From: Sphingomonadaceae bacterium 3R27C6
GTDB taxonomy: Bacteria; Pseudomonadota; Alphaproteobacteria; Sphingomonadales; Sphingomonadaceae
Direction: 5' to 3'
Assembly: GCA_005503215.1 (NCBI GenBank)
Contig: SCNS01000029.1
Location: 1-60,399 of the forward strand
Length of the DNA stretch: 60,399 nucleotides
A program made the position numbers and the translations under genes. The notes beneath the pieces are model-generated. The model was not told where the DNA came from. It saw nothing but the letters and a program-made list of their open reading frames with translations, and ran no database searches. Of this stretch, positions 23,831 through 32,289 are shown piece by piece (positions within the stretch are counted from its first letter, which is position 1; each line of letters begins with the position of its first letter).

Positions 23831-24493
23831 TCAGGCCGATTCGGCTTCGTCGAGCACCCAATTGGGGTCGTTGCTGCCGATCTGGCGGCGGAAGGTCCAC
23901 AAATCGTCGGTCTGCGACGCGTCGCTCATCGACCCGGCGATCAGCTTGCCGTCGGCGTCGCGCGTCACCGCGCTGATATCGGCGTGGTAACGAACGGTGA
24001 CGCGCGCCTCGCTGCGATTCAGTTCGACCGCGGTGATCTTGGCCGAATCGATTCCCATCAGGCGGTTGTCGAGCGTTTCCCCGCGGCTTTCGCGCGCGGC
24101 GATCGCGTCGGCAAAGGCTTCGTAGCTGTCGTCGTCGCACAGGTCGCGCAGCGTGTCGCGGTCGCCCTTCCAATAGGCTTCGAGGATCATGCGATACGCG
24201 GCCTCGGCGCCTTCCATGAAGCGGCCGGCGTCGAAATTGCGGTCGGAAGCCAGCAACTGGCGGAGGCCCGCTTCGGCAGCGGGTTCGTAAACGAGACCCG
24301 AGGTGTCGGCCGGTGCGGTCGCGGGCGCCTGCGACCCGTCATTCTCGTCGAGCCGGACCGGCGAGGCGGCGGTGCGCTCGCGCGGCAGCACGGGCTCCTG
24401 CTCATGCCCCGTGCGCTTGCCGAGCACCGAGTAGAGCCGCATGCCGAGGAAGGCGGCAATCATGGCGAGCAGGACGATCGAAAAAGCGGTCAC
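23831..24493 (-). CDS. Tim44/TimA family protein
   Basis: A 220-residue protein with an N-terminal membrane helix (FSIVLLAMIAAFLGMRLYSV), a disordered linker to about residue 75 and a C-terminal Tim44-like domain (FMEGAEAAYRMILEAYWKGD, then the DDLWTFRRQIGSNDPNWVLD end). Bacterial Tim44-like proteins lie at the inner membrane and are common beside secB/mltA in alphaproteobacteria; TimA in Caulobacter is the studied case. I chose GTG at 24493, 9 nt after GGAC; a TTG two codons upstream (24499) is possible. It is divergent from secB. Confidence 0.85.
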   Translation of the reverse strand: MTAFSIVLLAMIAAFLGMRLYSVLGKRTGHEQEPVLPRERTAASPVRLDENDGSQAPATAPADTSGLVYEPAAEAGLRQLLASDRNFDAGRFMEGAEAAYRMILEAYWKGDRDTLRDLCDDDSYEAFADAIAARESRGETLDNRLMGIDSAKITAVELNRSEARVTVRYHADISAVTRDADGKLIAGSMSDASQTDDLWTFRRQIGSNDPNWVLDEAESA

Positions 24494-24744
24494 GGGCAAA
24501 AGTCCAATGCGGGCAATAGAAACATAGTGGTTGATACATAGGCGATACGCGCCCGAGTTTCAAATGACCATGACCGCTGCCGCACGGCGGGTCAACGATT
24601 CGCCCTTAACTATAGGATCGACAGGGCGGCCATTGTGCTCGCCGCCGGGCGCTGCTAAGCGCCGCGGCAACCGTCCGCCGCGGTTCCGACACGGTCCGCG
24701 GATGCCGATATTGTTTCCATCTTTTCAGTGAAAGCTTCTTCATC

Positions 24745-25263
24745 ATGGCTGACGAGACCAGCGCCGACATCAACAATCCCGCCCTGCAGCCCAATGGCGA
24801 AGACACGAGCCCGGCGATCGGCCTGATTTCGCAATATGTGAAGGATCTGTCGTTCGAAAATCCGAACGCCCCCGCGGTTTACCAGTGGCAGGACGCGCCG
24901 CAGGTCGATGTGCAGTTCAACATCGCCGCCGACAGCGTCGGCGACAATCTGTACGAAGTGTCGCTGAAGATCGACGTGACGTCGAAGACCGATGCGGGCA
25001 CCAGCTTTGTGATCGACCTGAAATACGCCGGCCTGTTCGGCGTGCGCAACGTCCCCGACGACCAGCTGCAGCCCTTCTTCCTCGCCGAAGCGCCGCGCAT
25101 CCTGTTCCCCTTCGCGCGCCGCGTCGTTGCCGATGCCGTCCGCGACGGCGGCTTTCCGCCGCTGCTGCTCGAACCGATCGATTTCCACGGCCTGTTCATG
25201 CAGCAGGTCCAGCAGGTCGAAGCCGAGCAGGCGGGCGACGTCGCGCCGGTCGGCCAGGCTTAA
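24745..25263 (+). CDS. secB: Protein-export chaperone SecB
   Basis: A 172-residue tetrameric chaperone that keeps preproteins unfolded and passes them to SecA. Family landmarks are ISQYVKDLSFENPNAP, FNIAADSVGDNLYEVSLKI, APRILFPFARRVVADAVRDG and GFPPLLLEPIDFHGLF. Length is normal for alphaproteobacteria. The start at 24745 follows AAGCTTCTTC, a poor ribosome site, but the family N-terminus (ADETSA) fits. About 250 bp without genes separate it from the Tim44-like gene and probably hold divergent promoters. Confidence 0.96.
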   Translation: MADETSADINNPALQPNGEDTSPAIGLISQYVKDLSFENPNAPAVYQWQDAPQVDVQFNIAADSVGDNLYEVSLKIDVTSKTDAGTSFVIDLKYAGLFGVRNVPDDQLQPFFLAEAPRILFPFARRVVADAVRDGGFPPLLLEPIDFHGLFMQQVQQVEAEQAGDVAPVGQA

Positions 25264-25287
25264 CCCCCTTTCGGGCGGGCTGACGGG

Positions 25288-26892
25288 TTGAGCAGCCTCA
25301 TCAAAAATGTCGGGACGATCGGCGGGCTGACGATGGTCAGCCGGATCTTCGGTTTCGCCCGCGACATGCTGCTCGCGCGCGTGCTGGGCGCCGGCCTCGC
25401 CGCCGACGCCTTCCAGCTCGCCTTCACGCTGCCCAACACCTTTCGCCGCCTGTTTGCCGAGGGCGCCTTCTCGGTCGCCTTCGTCCCGACATACAGCCGC
25501 GCGCTGCACGGCACCAACGCGGAGGGGGGCGGCGAGGCGGCGGCGGCGAAATTCGCCGACGATGTCCTCTCGGTCTTCCTCTGGATATTGCTCGTTTTCT
25601 CGGCTGTGATGATGATCGCGATGCCGGGAATCGTATGGCTGCTCGCGCGCGATTTCCAGGAGGTGCCGGGTAAGTTCGAATTCGCGGTGTTCCTGAGCCG
25701 CGTCACCTTCCCCTATCTGGCGCTCGTCAGCCTTGTCGCGATGCTGTCGGGCCTGCTCAATGCCCGCTCGCGCTTTGCGCCGGGCGCCTTTGCGCCGGTG
25801 CTGCTCAATATCGTGCTGATCGGTGGCATCATCACCGGATGGTGGCTGCGCGGTCCGGGGGGCGACGACCGGATCGTCGCCGAAGCGCTGTGCGTCGCGG
25901 TGAGTATCGCCGGCGTCGTCCAGCTCGCCTATATGTGGTGGGCGGTGCGCCGCGCCGGGCTGAAGCTGCACTGGCACCTGCCCCGGTTGACGCCCGAGGT
26001 GAAAAAGCTCGGCATGCTGATTCTGCCCGCGACCTTCGGCGCGGGGATTTATCAGATCAGCCAGTTCGTCGACACCTTCTTCGCGACCTCGCTGGCGCAG
26101 GGCTCGCTCACGCTGCTGAAGCTCGCCGACCGGCTCAACCAGCTGCCGCTCGGCATCGTCGGCATCGCGCTCGGCACCGCGATCCTGCCGATGCTGTCGC
26201 GCCACATCCATAGCGGCGACGCCGCCGAGGCGCAGCGATTGCAGGGCAATGCGTTCGAGATTGCGACGCTGCTGACGCTGCCCGCCGCCGCCGCGCTCGC
26301 GATCTGCGCCCCCGCCTTCGTCACCGCTTTTTTTGTCGGCGGGCGGTTCACCGAGGCCGACGGCGCGATCATGGCGCAGATCGTCGCCGCACTCGTCGCG
26401 GGGCTTCCCGCCTATGTCATCGTCAAGATTTTGAATCCGGGCTTCTTCGCGCGCGAGGATATGCGCACCCCTGTGTGGACCGCGCTCGCGGCGCTGATCG
26501 TCAATATCGCGATCAACCTTTATGTCGTCGAACATTATGGCATCGTCGGGCTCGCGGGCGCGACCGCGGCGTCGGCGTCGCTCAACTGCATCCTGCTCTA
26601 CACCGTGCTCCACCGTCGCGGCTGGTTCCATTTCACCGCGAAGCTTGGCGGTAGGATCGCGCGCCAGCTGATCGCGGTCGCGGCGATGTCGGCGCTGCTG
26701 TGGTGGATGATGCCGATGATGGCGCCTTATTATGGCGGCGGCGTTTTCGAGCGGATCTGGTCGCTCGCGGCGCTCTGTACGGCGGGCGGCGCGGTGTTTT
26801 TCGTCGTCGCCTTCCTCGTCGGCGCGCTTGACAAGGATCTCGTCGCCATGCTCACGCGGCGGCGCGCCAAACCGGCGGTTGAACAGGAGTAA
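25288..26892 (+). CDS. murJ: Lipid II flippase MurJ
   Basis: A 534-residue MOP-superfamily membrane protein with about 14 helices, which flips lipid II across the inner membrane for peptidoglycan synthesis. The N-terminal signature is TIGGLTMVSRIFGFARDML, followed by AFQLAFTLPNTFRRLFAEGA. The central-cavity arginines (in SRIFGFAR and FRRLF) and the FFAREDMRTPV loop are present. It starts with TTG at 25288, 24 bp after secB. The trpS start follows after 3 bp, so secB-murJ-trpS probably form one transcript. Confidence 0.95.
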   Translation: MSSLIKNVGTIGGLTMVSRIFGFARDMLLARVLGAGLAADAFQLAFTLPNTFRRLFAEGAFSVAFVPTYSRALHGTNAEGGGEAAAAKFADDVLSVFLWILLVFSAVMMIAMPGIVWLLARDFQEVPGKFEFAVFLSRVTFPYLALVSLVAMLSGLLNARSRFAPGAFAPVLLNIVLIGGIITGWWLRGPGGDDRIVAEALCVAVSIAGVVQLAYMWWAVRRAGLKLHWHLPRLTPEVKKLGMLILPATFGAGIYQISQFVDTFFATSLAQGSLTLLKLADRLNQLPLGIVGIALGTAILPMLSRHIHSGDAAEAQRLQGNAFEIATLLTLPAAAALAICAPAFVTAFFVGGRFTEADGAIMAQIVAALVAGLPAYVIVKILNPGFFAREDMRTPVWTALAALIVNIAINLYVVEHYGIVGLAGATAASASLNCILLYTVLHRRGWFHFTAKLGGRIARQLIAVAAMSALLWWMMPMMAPYYGGGVFERIWSLAALCTAGGAVFFVVAFLVGALDKDLVAMLTRRRAKPAVEQE

Positions 26893-26895
26893 GAC

Positions 26896-27894
26896 ATGCG
26901 GACGCTATCGGGCATCCAGCCCACCGGAAATTTGCATCTCGGCAATTATCTGGGCGCGATCCGCAACTGGGTGCGCATGCAGGACGAGATGCCGGGCGAA
27001 AAGCTCTATTTCCTCGCCGACCTGCACGCGATCACCGTCTATAACGACCCCGCCGAGCTGACCGCGAACACGCGCGAGATGGCGGCGGCGTTGCTGGCGG
27101 CAGGGATCGACCCCGCGAAATCGATCCTGTTCAACCAGGCACGCGTTCCCGCGCACGCCGAGCTCGCGTGGCTGCTCTTCTGCACCGCGCGCATCGGCTG
27201 GCTGAACCGGATGACGCAGTTCAAGGAAAAGTCGGGCAAGAACCGCGAGGGCGCGAGCGTCGGGCTGTTCGCCTATCCGGTGCTGCAGGCGGCCGACGTG
27301 CTGATCTATCAGACGACGCATGTGCCCGTCGGCGACGACCAGAAGCAGCATCTCGAGCTCGCGCGCGACATCGCGACCAAGTTCAACCTCGACACGGCCA
27401 CCGAGACCTTCACCCTGCCCGAACCGACGATCCCGGCGGCGGCGGCGCGGATCATGAGCCTGCGCGACGGCAGCGCGAAGATGTCGAAGTCGGACCCGAG
27501 CGATGCGAGCCGCATCAACCTCGTCGACGACGCCGACACGATCATGGCGAAGATCCGCAAGGCGAAAACCGACGCCGAGCCGCTGCCGTCCGAGGCCGCG
27601 GGACTCGAAGGGCGCGCGGAAGCACGCAATCTGGTCGCCATCTATGCCGCGATGGCCGACGAAAGCGTCGATCAGGTGCTCGCGCGCTTTGCCGGGCAAG
27701 GCTTCGGCGCGTTCAAGCCCGCGCTCGGCGAACTGCTCGTCGAAACGCTGCGCCCGATTGCGACGCGGCTGAACGAACTCAAGTCCGACCCGGCGGCGAT
27801 CGACGCGGCGCTCGAGGCCGGTGCGGCGCGCGCATCGGCGCTCGCCAAGCCGACGCTCGACGCGGCTTATGCCGCCCTGGGGCTGTGCCGCTGA
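26896..27894 (+). CDS. trpS: Tryptophan-tRNA ligase
   Basis: A 332-residue class Ic aminoacyl-tRNA synthetase, complete. The HIGH-type motif is NLHLGNYLGAIRNW (HLGN at 14-17) and the KMSKS loop is GSAKMSKSDPS (about residue 195). GDDQKQHLELARDIA and GVDIADVL-like AYPVLQAADVLIYQ are the ATP/Trp-binding segments typical of TrpRS. Start ATG at 26896 is 3 bp after murJ, with AGGAGTAAGAC upstream. A weak hairpin without a good T tract follows the stop. Confidence 0.97.
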   Translation: MRTLSGIQPTGNLHLGNYLGAIRNWVRMQDEMPGEKLYFLADLHAITVYNDPAELTANTREMAAALLAAGIDPAKSILFNQARVPAHAELAWLLFCTARIGWLNRMTQFKEKSGKNREGASVGLFAYPVLQAADVLIYQTTHVPVGDDQKQHLELARDIATKFNLDTATETFTLPEPTIPAAAARIMSLRDGSAKMSKSDPSDASRINLVDDADTIMAKIRKAKTDAEPLPSEAAGLEGRAEARNLVAIYAAMADESVDQVLARFAGQGFGAFKPALGELLVETLRPIATRLNELKSDPAAIDAALEAGAARASALAKPTLDAAYAALGLCR

Positions 27895-28064
27895 CAGCGC
27901 GCTGTTTCGCAGGCGAAATTTCTTGTTATTGCGGCGCGCGACCCCATATCGGGTCGTGGAACCGCCATGCGATGAAACGAGTTCAACCAAGGTTAAGTCG
28001 CACCGGCGTAGTCTATGGTACGAGAGCGCGGCTATATGCGCTTCCCGAATACGGAGCCAAGACG

Positions 28065-28766
28065 ATGAGCAAGATGAATCTTAGGCGGCTGGGTCTGGCC
28101 GCGATGACCGGCGCGGCGCTCGCGCTCGCGGGTTGCGCGACGCCGTTCAAGGCCGATGTCGCGCGCTTCCAGACGCAGCTTCCCGCACCGCAGGGCCAGA
28201 GCTTCACCGTCGAGGCGAGCAACCCCGCGCTGCAGGGCGGCATCGAGTTCGGGCATTATGCCAATCTCGTCGCCGGCGAACTGACGCGCTATGGCTATCG
28301 CCCCGCGGCGAATGGCGAACGCGCCGACCTGATCGTCCGCATGGATTATGGCGTCGACAAGGGGCGTGAGCGCGTCGTGTCGAGCCCCGGCTTCGGCGAC
28401 CCCTGGTACGGCGGTTACGGCGGCTATTATGGCCGCGGCTTCTATCGCCCGGTGATCGTCAGCGGCCGCGGCGGGCGCCGCTATGTCTATGGCTATCGCG
28501 ACCCGTTCCTGTGGGGCGGGTTCGGCCCGGGATGGGGCGGCTATAACGACGTCAGCAGCTACACCGTCTACACCAGCGGGCTGAACCTCCAGATCAACCG
28601 CGCCGCCGACGGCTCGCGCCTGTTCGAAGGCCATGCCGAGGCGCAGTCGCGCGACAATAATCTGCAGGCGCTCGTCCCGAACCTCGTCGAGGCGATGTTC
28701 ACCGGCTTCCCCGGCAATTCGGGCGAGCGGGTGCGGATCACGGTGGCGCCGCCCGAAAAGGGCTGA
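28065..28766 (+). CDS. DUF4136 lipoprotein
   Basis: A 233-residue lipoprotein: signal peptide with lipobox ALAGC and Ala at +2, so outer-membrane sorting is likely. The mature part matches the DUF4136 layout (FTVEASNPALQGGIEFGHYA, LTRYGYRPAANGERADLIVR, a Gly/Tyr-rich GYGGYYGRGFYRP loop at about 115-145, then FEGHAEAQSRDNNLQALVPN). The function is unknown; family members are thought to be cell-envelope structural proteins. An intrinsic terminator follows 20 bp after the stop, so it is probably monocistronic. Confidence 0.87.
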   Translation: MSKMNLRRLGLAAMTGAALALAGCATPFKADVARFQTQLPAPQGQSFTVEASNPALQGGIEFGHYANLVAGELTRYGYRPAANGERADLIVRMDYGVDKGRERVVSSPGFGDPWYGGYGGYYGRGFYRPVIVSGRGGRRYVYGYRDPFLWGGFGPGWGGYNDVSSYTVYTSGLNLQINRAADGSRLFEGHAEAQSRDNNLQALVPNLVEAMFTGFPGNSGERVRITVAPPEKG

Positions 28767-28786
28767 ACCGCCTCGCAAGCCAAAGC

Positions 28787-28824
28787 AAAAGGCCCGCCAT
28801 CCGAAAGGAAGGCGGGCCTTTTTT
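28787..28824 (+). terminator. Rho-independent terminator of the DUF4136 gene
   Basis: The stem AAGGCCCGCC / GGCGGGCCTT with a 12-nt loop is followed by T6 (28819-28824). The flanking A and T runs could make it work on both strands. Confidence 0.9.
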
Positions 28825-28877
28825 GGTTGGCATCAAAGCAATATCCGCTTTCGACCGGTTGCGGACTCCAACACTCT

Positions 28878-28968
28878 CGTCACCCCGGACTTGATCCGGG
28901 GTCCCGCTTGAGGTCGGAGCCAGCCGATGCCTCAAAAAGCGGGATCCCGGATCAAGTCCGGGATGACG
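28878..28968. repeat. REP-like palindrome, type CGTCACCCCGGACTTGATCC
   Basis: Two complementary halves flank a 40-nt centre; it is the second copy of the element at 15873-15948. It lies between the convergent ends of the DUF4136 gene and dnaA. Confidence 0.85.
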
Positions 28969-29026
28969 AAGCGAAGGAAGTAACGTCCGCTTCCCACCCC
29001 AAAGCGGACCTCACGGCGCCAAACGA

Positions 29027-29070
29027 TGTGGATAACCCCGGGGATAAACCCGGCATAAGCCTGTGGATCA
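29027..29070. promoter_or_regulatory. DnaA boxes at the 3' end of dnaA
   Basis: TGTGGATAA (29027-29035) is a perfect DnaA box in reverse orientation, and TGTGGATCA (29062-29070) has one mismatch and overlaps the dnaA stop codon. GGGGATAAA lies between them. They may titrate DnaA or belong to an origin, but no AT-rich unwinding element is adjacent. Confidence 0.4.
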
Positions 29071-30432
29071 GCTGTTGAGACTGCGGCGGATCGCGGCGAT
29101 TTCGGCGTCGAGCTCGCTGTCGGCGACGCGCAGTGCCTCGACCGTGCGCACCGCATGGATCACCGTCGAATGGTCGCGCCCGCCGAAGCGGCGCCCGATT
29201 TCGGGGTACGAACGCGGGGTGAGTTCCTTCGCGAGATACATCGCGACCTGGCGCGGGCGCGCGACCGCGCGAACGCGACGCTTCGACGACATTTCGGACT
29301 TGTCGAGCCGGTAGTGCGCGCAGACCGCACGCTGGATCTCGTCGATCGTGATCCGCGGGCGCGCGGTGCGGACATTTTCGGCCAGCCGGTCTTCGGCGAG
29401 CGCGATATCGACCGTCGTGCCGGTGAGCGCGGCGTAAGCGAGCAGCTTGTTGAGCGCACCTTCGAGTTCGCGGATGTTGCGCGTGAAATGCTTGACCAGA
29501 TAAGCGACGACATTGTCGGGAACATCGACCATCGGCATCGCGGTCAGCCGCTGGCGGATGATGCGTTCACGAAGATCATCCTCGGGCGCCTCGATATCGG
29601 CGACCAGCCCGCCCGACAGGCGCGACAGCAGGCGTGCCTCGACCCCGTCGAGCATCGCCGGCGGACGGTCGGCGGTGACGACGAGGCGTTTGCCCGCGGT
29701 CATCAGGTCGTCGATCGTGTGGAGCAGTTCTTCCTGTGTCGAATTCTTGCCGATCACGAACTGCAGATCGTCGAGCAGCAGCAGGTCGGCGGCGCGCAGC
29801 CGCGCCTTGAACGCCATCATGTCGCCGCCGCGCATCGCGCCGACGAATTCGAGCATGAATTTTTCTGCCGACATCAGGATGATGTTCGCGGTCGGGTGCG
29901 CCGCGGCATAATCCTGCGCCATCGCCTGCAGGAGATGCGTCTTGCCCTGCCCGGTGCCCGAGCAGAGATAGAGCGGGTTGAACTGCGGCGTCTCGACCAT
30001 CGCCATGCGACGCGCGGCGTTGGCGGCGAGGATGTTGCTGCGCGCGACGACGAAGCGGTCGAACGACAGGCGCGGGTCGAAGCCCAGCAGCGCGGGATTG
30101 GCGGCGGGTGCCGACGGCGGCGCGTCAAAGCTCGGCAACGGCGAGGCTGCGAGCACCGTGGCGCGATCGTCGGCGGCAGCGCCGCCGCGCACCGTGACGC
30201 CGCGCACTGCGGGCAGCTGTTGGCGCCATGCCAGTTCGAGCCGGTCACCGAAACGCTCGTTGATCCAGTTCGCCGAAAAGCGGCTGACGGTTTCGAGCGT
30301 CACCACGCCCGACAGCGTGCAATAGTCGGCAAAACGCACGGGCTTCAGCCAATGATCGAAGGTACGCACGCCAAGGTCGCGGCGCAGCCCTTCGGCCACG
30401 CGCGGCCAGAGCGTCGCGGCATCACCGCTCAT
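29068..30432 (-). CDS. dnaA: Chromosomal replication initiator protein DnaA
   Basis: A 454-residue initiator, full length. Domain I starts about residue 6 (LWPRVAEGLRRDLGVRTFD), a short Ala/Pro-rich domain II lies at about 75-110, and the AAA+ domain has Walker A CSGTGQGKTHLL and Walker B LLLLDDLQF. Domain IV ends with FGGRDHSTVIHAVRTVE, the DnaA-box recognition helix. Start ATG at 30432 was chosen over upstream in-frame codons because the family begins at SGDAATLW and AAAGGGCGG precedes it. The 500-bp leader contains six GANTC sites. It is convergent with the DUF4136 gene. Confidence 0.97.
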   Translation of the reverse strand: MSGDAATLWPRVAEGLRRDLGVRTFDHWLKPVRFADYCTLSGVVTLETVSRFSANWINERFGDRLELAWRQQLPAVRGVTVRGGAAADDRATVLAASPLPSFDAPPSAPAANPALLGFDPRLSFDRFVVARSNILAANAARRMAMVETPQFNPLYLCSGTGQGKTHLLQAMAQDYAAAHPTANIILMSAEKFMLEFVGAMRGGDMMAFKARLRAADLLLLDDLQFVIGKNSTQEELLHTIDDLMTAGKRLVVTADRPPAMLDGVEARLLSRLSGGLVADIEAPEDDLRERIIRQRLTAMPMVDVPDNVVAYLVKHFTRNIRELEGALNKLLAYAALTGTTVDIALAEDRLAENVRTARPRITIDEIQRAVCAHYRLDKSEMSSKRRVRAVARPRQVAMYLAKELTPRSYPEIGRRFGGRDHSTVIHAVRTVEALRVADSELDAEIAAIRRSLNS

Positions 30433-30871
30433 TGCTCCGCCCTTTGCGTCATATCCATGCCGATTGCTGCTTTCTATCACGCCGTGCCGCCCCCTCAGGT
30501 CCCCGCGCGCCGCACGATCGGGCGGCCGACCACGCGCCGATTCGTCGCCTGCGCAGGACGCAGGCATACTATCCGGGGCAGATAGCCCGAGAAGATGCGA
30601 ATCATGTCGATGTGGCGGCCACCGGCGAAGGCCGACGACGCACCCTGTCTAGTCAGGCCGCGCCGAGTCGATCAAGGTCTGGCCGTGTAAAAATACTGAA
30701 ATAAAAATCTTGACTCACTAGGGGGGCCGGAATCGCGCCAGAACGTCATTTTCTGACTATTTTTCAACAGTTTAAATATGTCATTCCGGTGACCAAACAA
30801 CGAATCGCCGTAAATCCGTCACTTACCGCGCTGCAACACTATTGCCATCGCGCTGTCACAATATCCGACGC
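30433..30871. promoter_or_regulatory. dnaA upstream region with GANTC cluster and AT-rich tract
   Basis: This 440-bp gap holds no gene. Six GANTC motifs (the CcrM methylation site) occur at 30539, 30599, 30665, 30712, 30730 and 30802. An AT-rich tract runs from about 30688 to 30782, unusual for this GC-rich genome. It should contain the dnaA promoter, read leftwards. No canonical DnaA box is seen here. Confidence 0.55.
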
Positions 30872-30911
30872 AAAAAAGGACCCGCGGGCATGAAGCCAGC
30901 GGGTCCTTTTT
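30872..30911 (-). terminator. Intrinsic terminator of rpsT, possibly bidirectional
   Basis: The stem GGACCCGC / GCGGGTCC (30878-30885 and 30899-30906) with a 13-nt loop has A6 on its left and T5 on its right. Read on the minus strand it follows the rpsT stop by about 30 nt and ends in a T run. Confidence 0.88.
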
Positions 30912-30934
30912 GTTCCCTTTCGGGACGAAGCGAA

Positions 30935-31198
30935 TCAGGCGATCGCGTTCACGCTCTTGGTCAGGCGCGAGAACTTGCGTGCCACGGTGTTCTTGTGGAG
31001 CACACCCTTGGCAACGCCGCGCGCCATTTCAGGCTGCGCCGCCTTGAGTGCGGTCGCGGCCGCGTCCTTATCGCCGGCGGCGACGGCGTTTTCGACCTTC
31101 TTCACCAGCGTGCGGATGCGCGAAACGCGATTCTTGTTCACGACGGTGCGCGCGGTGTTGCGGCGGATGCGCTTTTTTGCCTGCGGCGTATTGGCCAT
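30935..31198 (-). CDS. rpsT: 30S ribosomal protein S20
   Basis: An 87-residue, Lys/Arg/Ala-rich helical protein beginning MANTPQAKKRIRRNTARTVV, the canonical S20 start and length. S20 binds 16S rRNA early in 30S assembly. The ATG at 31198 has GAGGAATTT upstream; six upstream in-frame codons are not family sequence. It shares the minus strand with mutM, which ends 187 bp upstream, and with dnaA, and has its own terminator. Confidence 0.97.
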   Translation of the reverse strand: MANTPQAKKRIRRNTARTVVNKNRVSRIRTLVKKVENAVAAGDKDAAATALKAAQPEMARGVAKGVLHKNTVARKFSRLTKSVNAIA

Positions 31199-31385
31199 AA
31201 ATTCCTCGGTTTCCAAACGGTCTAAGTCAGTCGGAGCGCAGCGTCACCGGAGCAGCCGAATCGCGCAAACAGGCGAATCAATGTCCGGATACGGCCGGTT
31301 CCGGTAACCCGGACCCTGCTCGAAGGGTGCGCGCATAGCCAGCTTGGCCCTTTTGGTCAATGCCTATTGCGGGAAAGCACACGCA

Positions 31386-32195
31386 TTACCGCTGGCATTT
31401 CGGACAAAAGAAGGTCGAGCGGCCGCTCTGGACAATCCGCGCGATCGTTCCGCCGCATTCGCACGTCTCACCCTCGCGGCCATAGACGCGCCAGTCCTTG
31501 GCGAAATAGCCGAGATCGCCCTCGGGGCTGAGGAAATCGCGCAAGGTCGAGCCGCCCGCCGCGATCGCCGCGATCAGCACCTCCTTGATCGCCGGCACCA
31601 GCGCCGCGAGCTTCGCCTTCGATACGTCGGCCGCGGGCTTCGTCGGCGCAATGCGCGCCATGTTGAGCGCCTCGCAGACATAGATATTACCGAGCCCCGC
31701 GACGAGCGTCTGGTCGAGCAGCATCGCCTTGATCGGCGCGCGGCGCCCGGCAAGTGCCTTCGCGAGATAGGCGGTGTCGAAGGCTTCGGACAAAGGTTCG
31801 GGACCCAGCGTCACGAACGCCGGGAACAACGTCAGCGGATCGCCGCTGACGAGGTCGACCGACCCGAAGCGCCGCGGATCGTGGAGGAACAGCCGGTGTC
31901 CCGCGGTTTCGAGCAGCAGATGATCGTGCTTGCCCGCCTCGCCGCCTTCGGTCCGCCAGCGCCCCGACATGCCGAGGTGGAAGATCATATGGTCGTCGCG
32001 GTCGGTCGAGATGACGCCATATTTGGCGCGGCGCGACAGGGTGGTGACGGTCGCACCGGTCAGCCGCTGCGCGAGGTCGGCGGGAAAGGGCCGGCGCAGG
32101 TCGGGGCGAAAGGTGGTGACCGCGGTCAGCCGCTGGCCTTCGAGGAAGGGCGCAAGGCCGCGAACGGTGGTTTCGACTTCGGGCAATTCGGGCAT
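31386..32195 (-). CDS. mutM: Formamidopyrimidine-DNA glycosylase (Fpg)
   Basis: A 269-residue bifunctional glycosylase/AP lyase that removes 8-oxoguanine. The start is fixed by the catalytic N-terminus MPELPEVET: Pro2 is the Schiff-base nucleophile and Glu3 acts with it. HLGMSGRW, then the helix-two-turn-helix region GLGNIYVCEALNMARI, and the C-terminal zinc finger CECGGTIARIVQSGRS...FFCPKCQR (four Cys) are intact. It is divergent from ubiE, an arrangement conserved in alphaproteobacteria. Confidence 0.96.
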   Translation of the reverse strand: MPELPEVETTVRGLAPFLEGQRLTAVTTFRPDLRRPFPADLAQRLTGATVTTLSRRAKYGVISTDRDDHMIFHLGMSGRWRTEGGEAGKHDHLLLETAGHRLFLHDPRRFGSVDLVSGDPLTLFPAFVTLGPEPLSEAFDTAYLAKALAGRRAPIKAMLLDQTLVAGLGNIYVCEALNMARIAPTKPAADVSKAKLAALVPAIKEVLIAAIAAGGSTLRDFLSPEGDLGYFAKDWRVYGREGETCECGGTIARIVQSGRSTFFCPKCQR

Positions 32196-32289
32196 ATCGC
32201 GCATCGGGCTACGCGCCATTTGCCTGCACGGCAAGGCCCGGCTAAAGGCCGACGCAACACACCACCTCCCCCGCAAAGGCGCGCACTCC

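Noticed and set aside
22225..23976. 583-aa frame on the plus strand opposite mltA
   Set aside because: Shadow; mltA has a signal peptide, lipobox and clear catalytic motifs.
27893..27925. Possible terminator after trpS
   Set aside because: The TTTCGC / GCGAAA arms leave a 2-nt loop and no good T run, so it is too weak to call.
30688..30782. AT-rich tract as origin of replication
   Set aside because: It has the look of an unwinding element but no DnaA boxes are close, so it is kept only as part of the dnaA leader.
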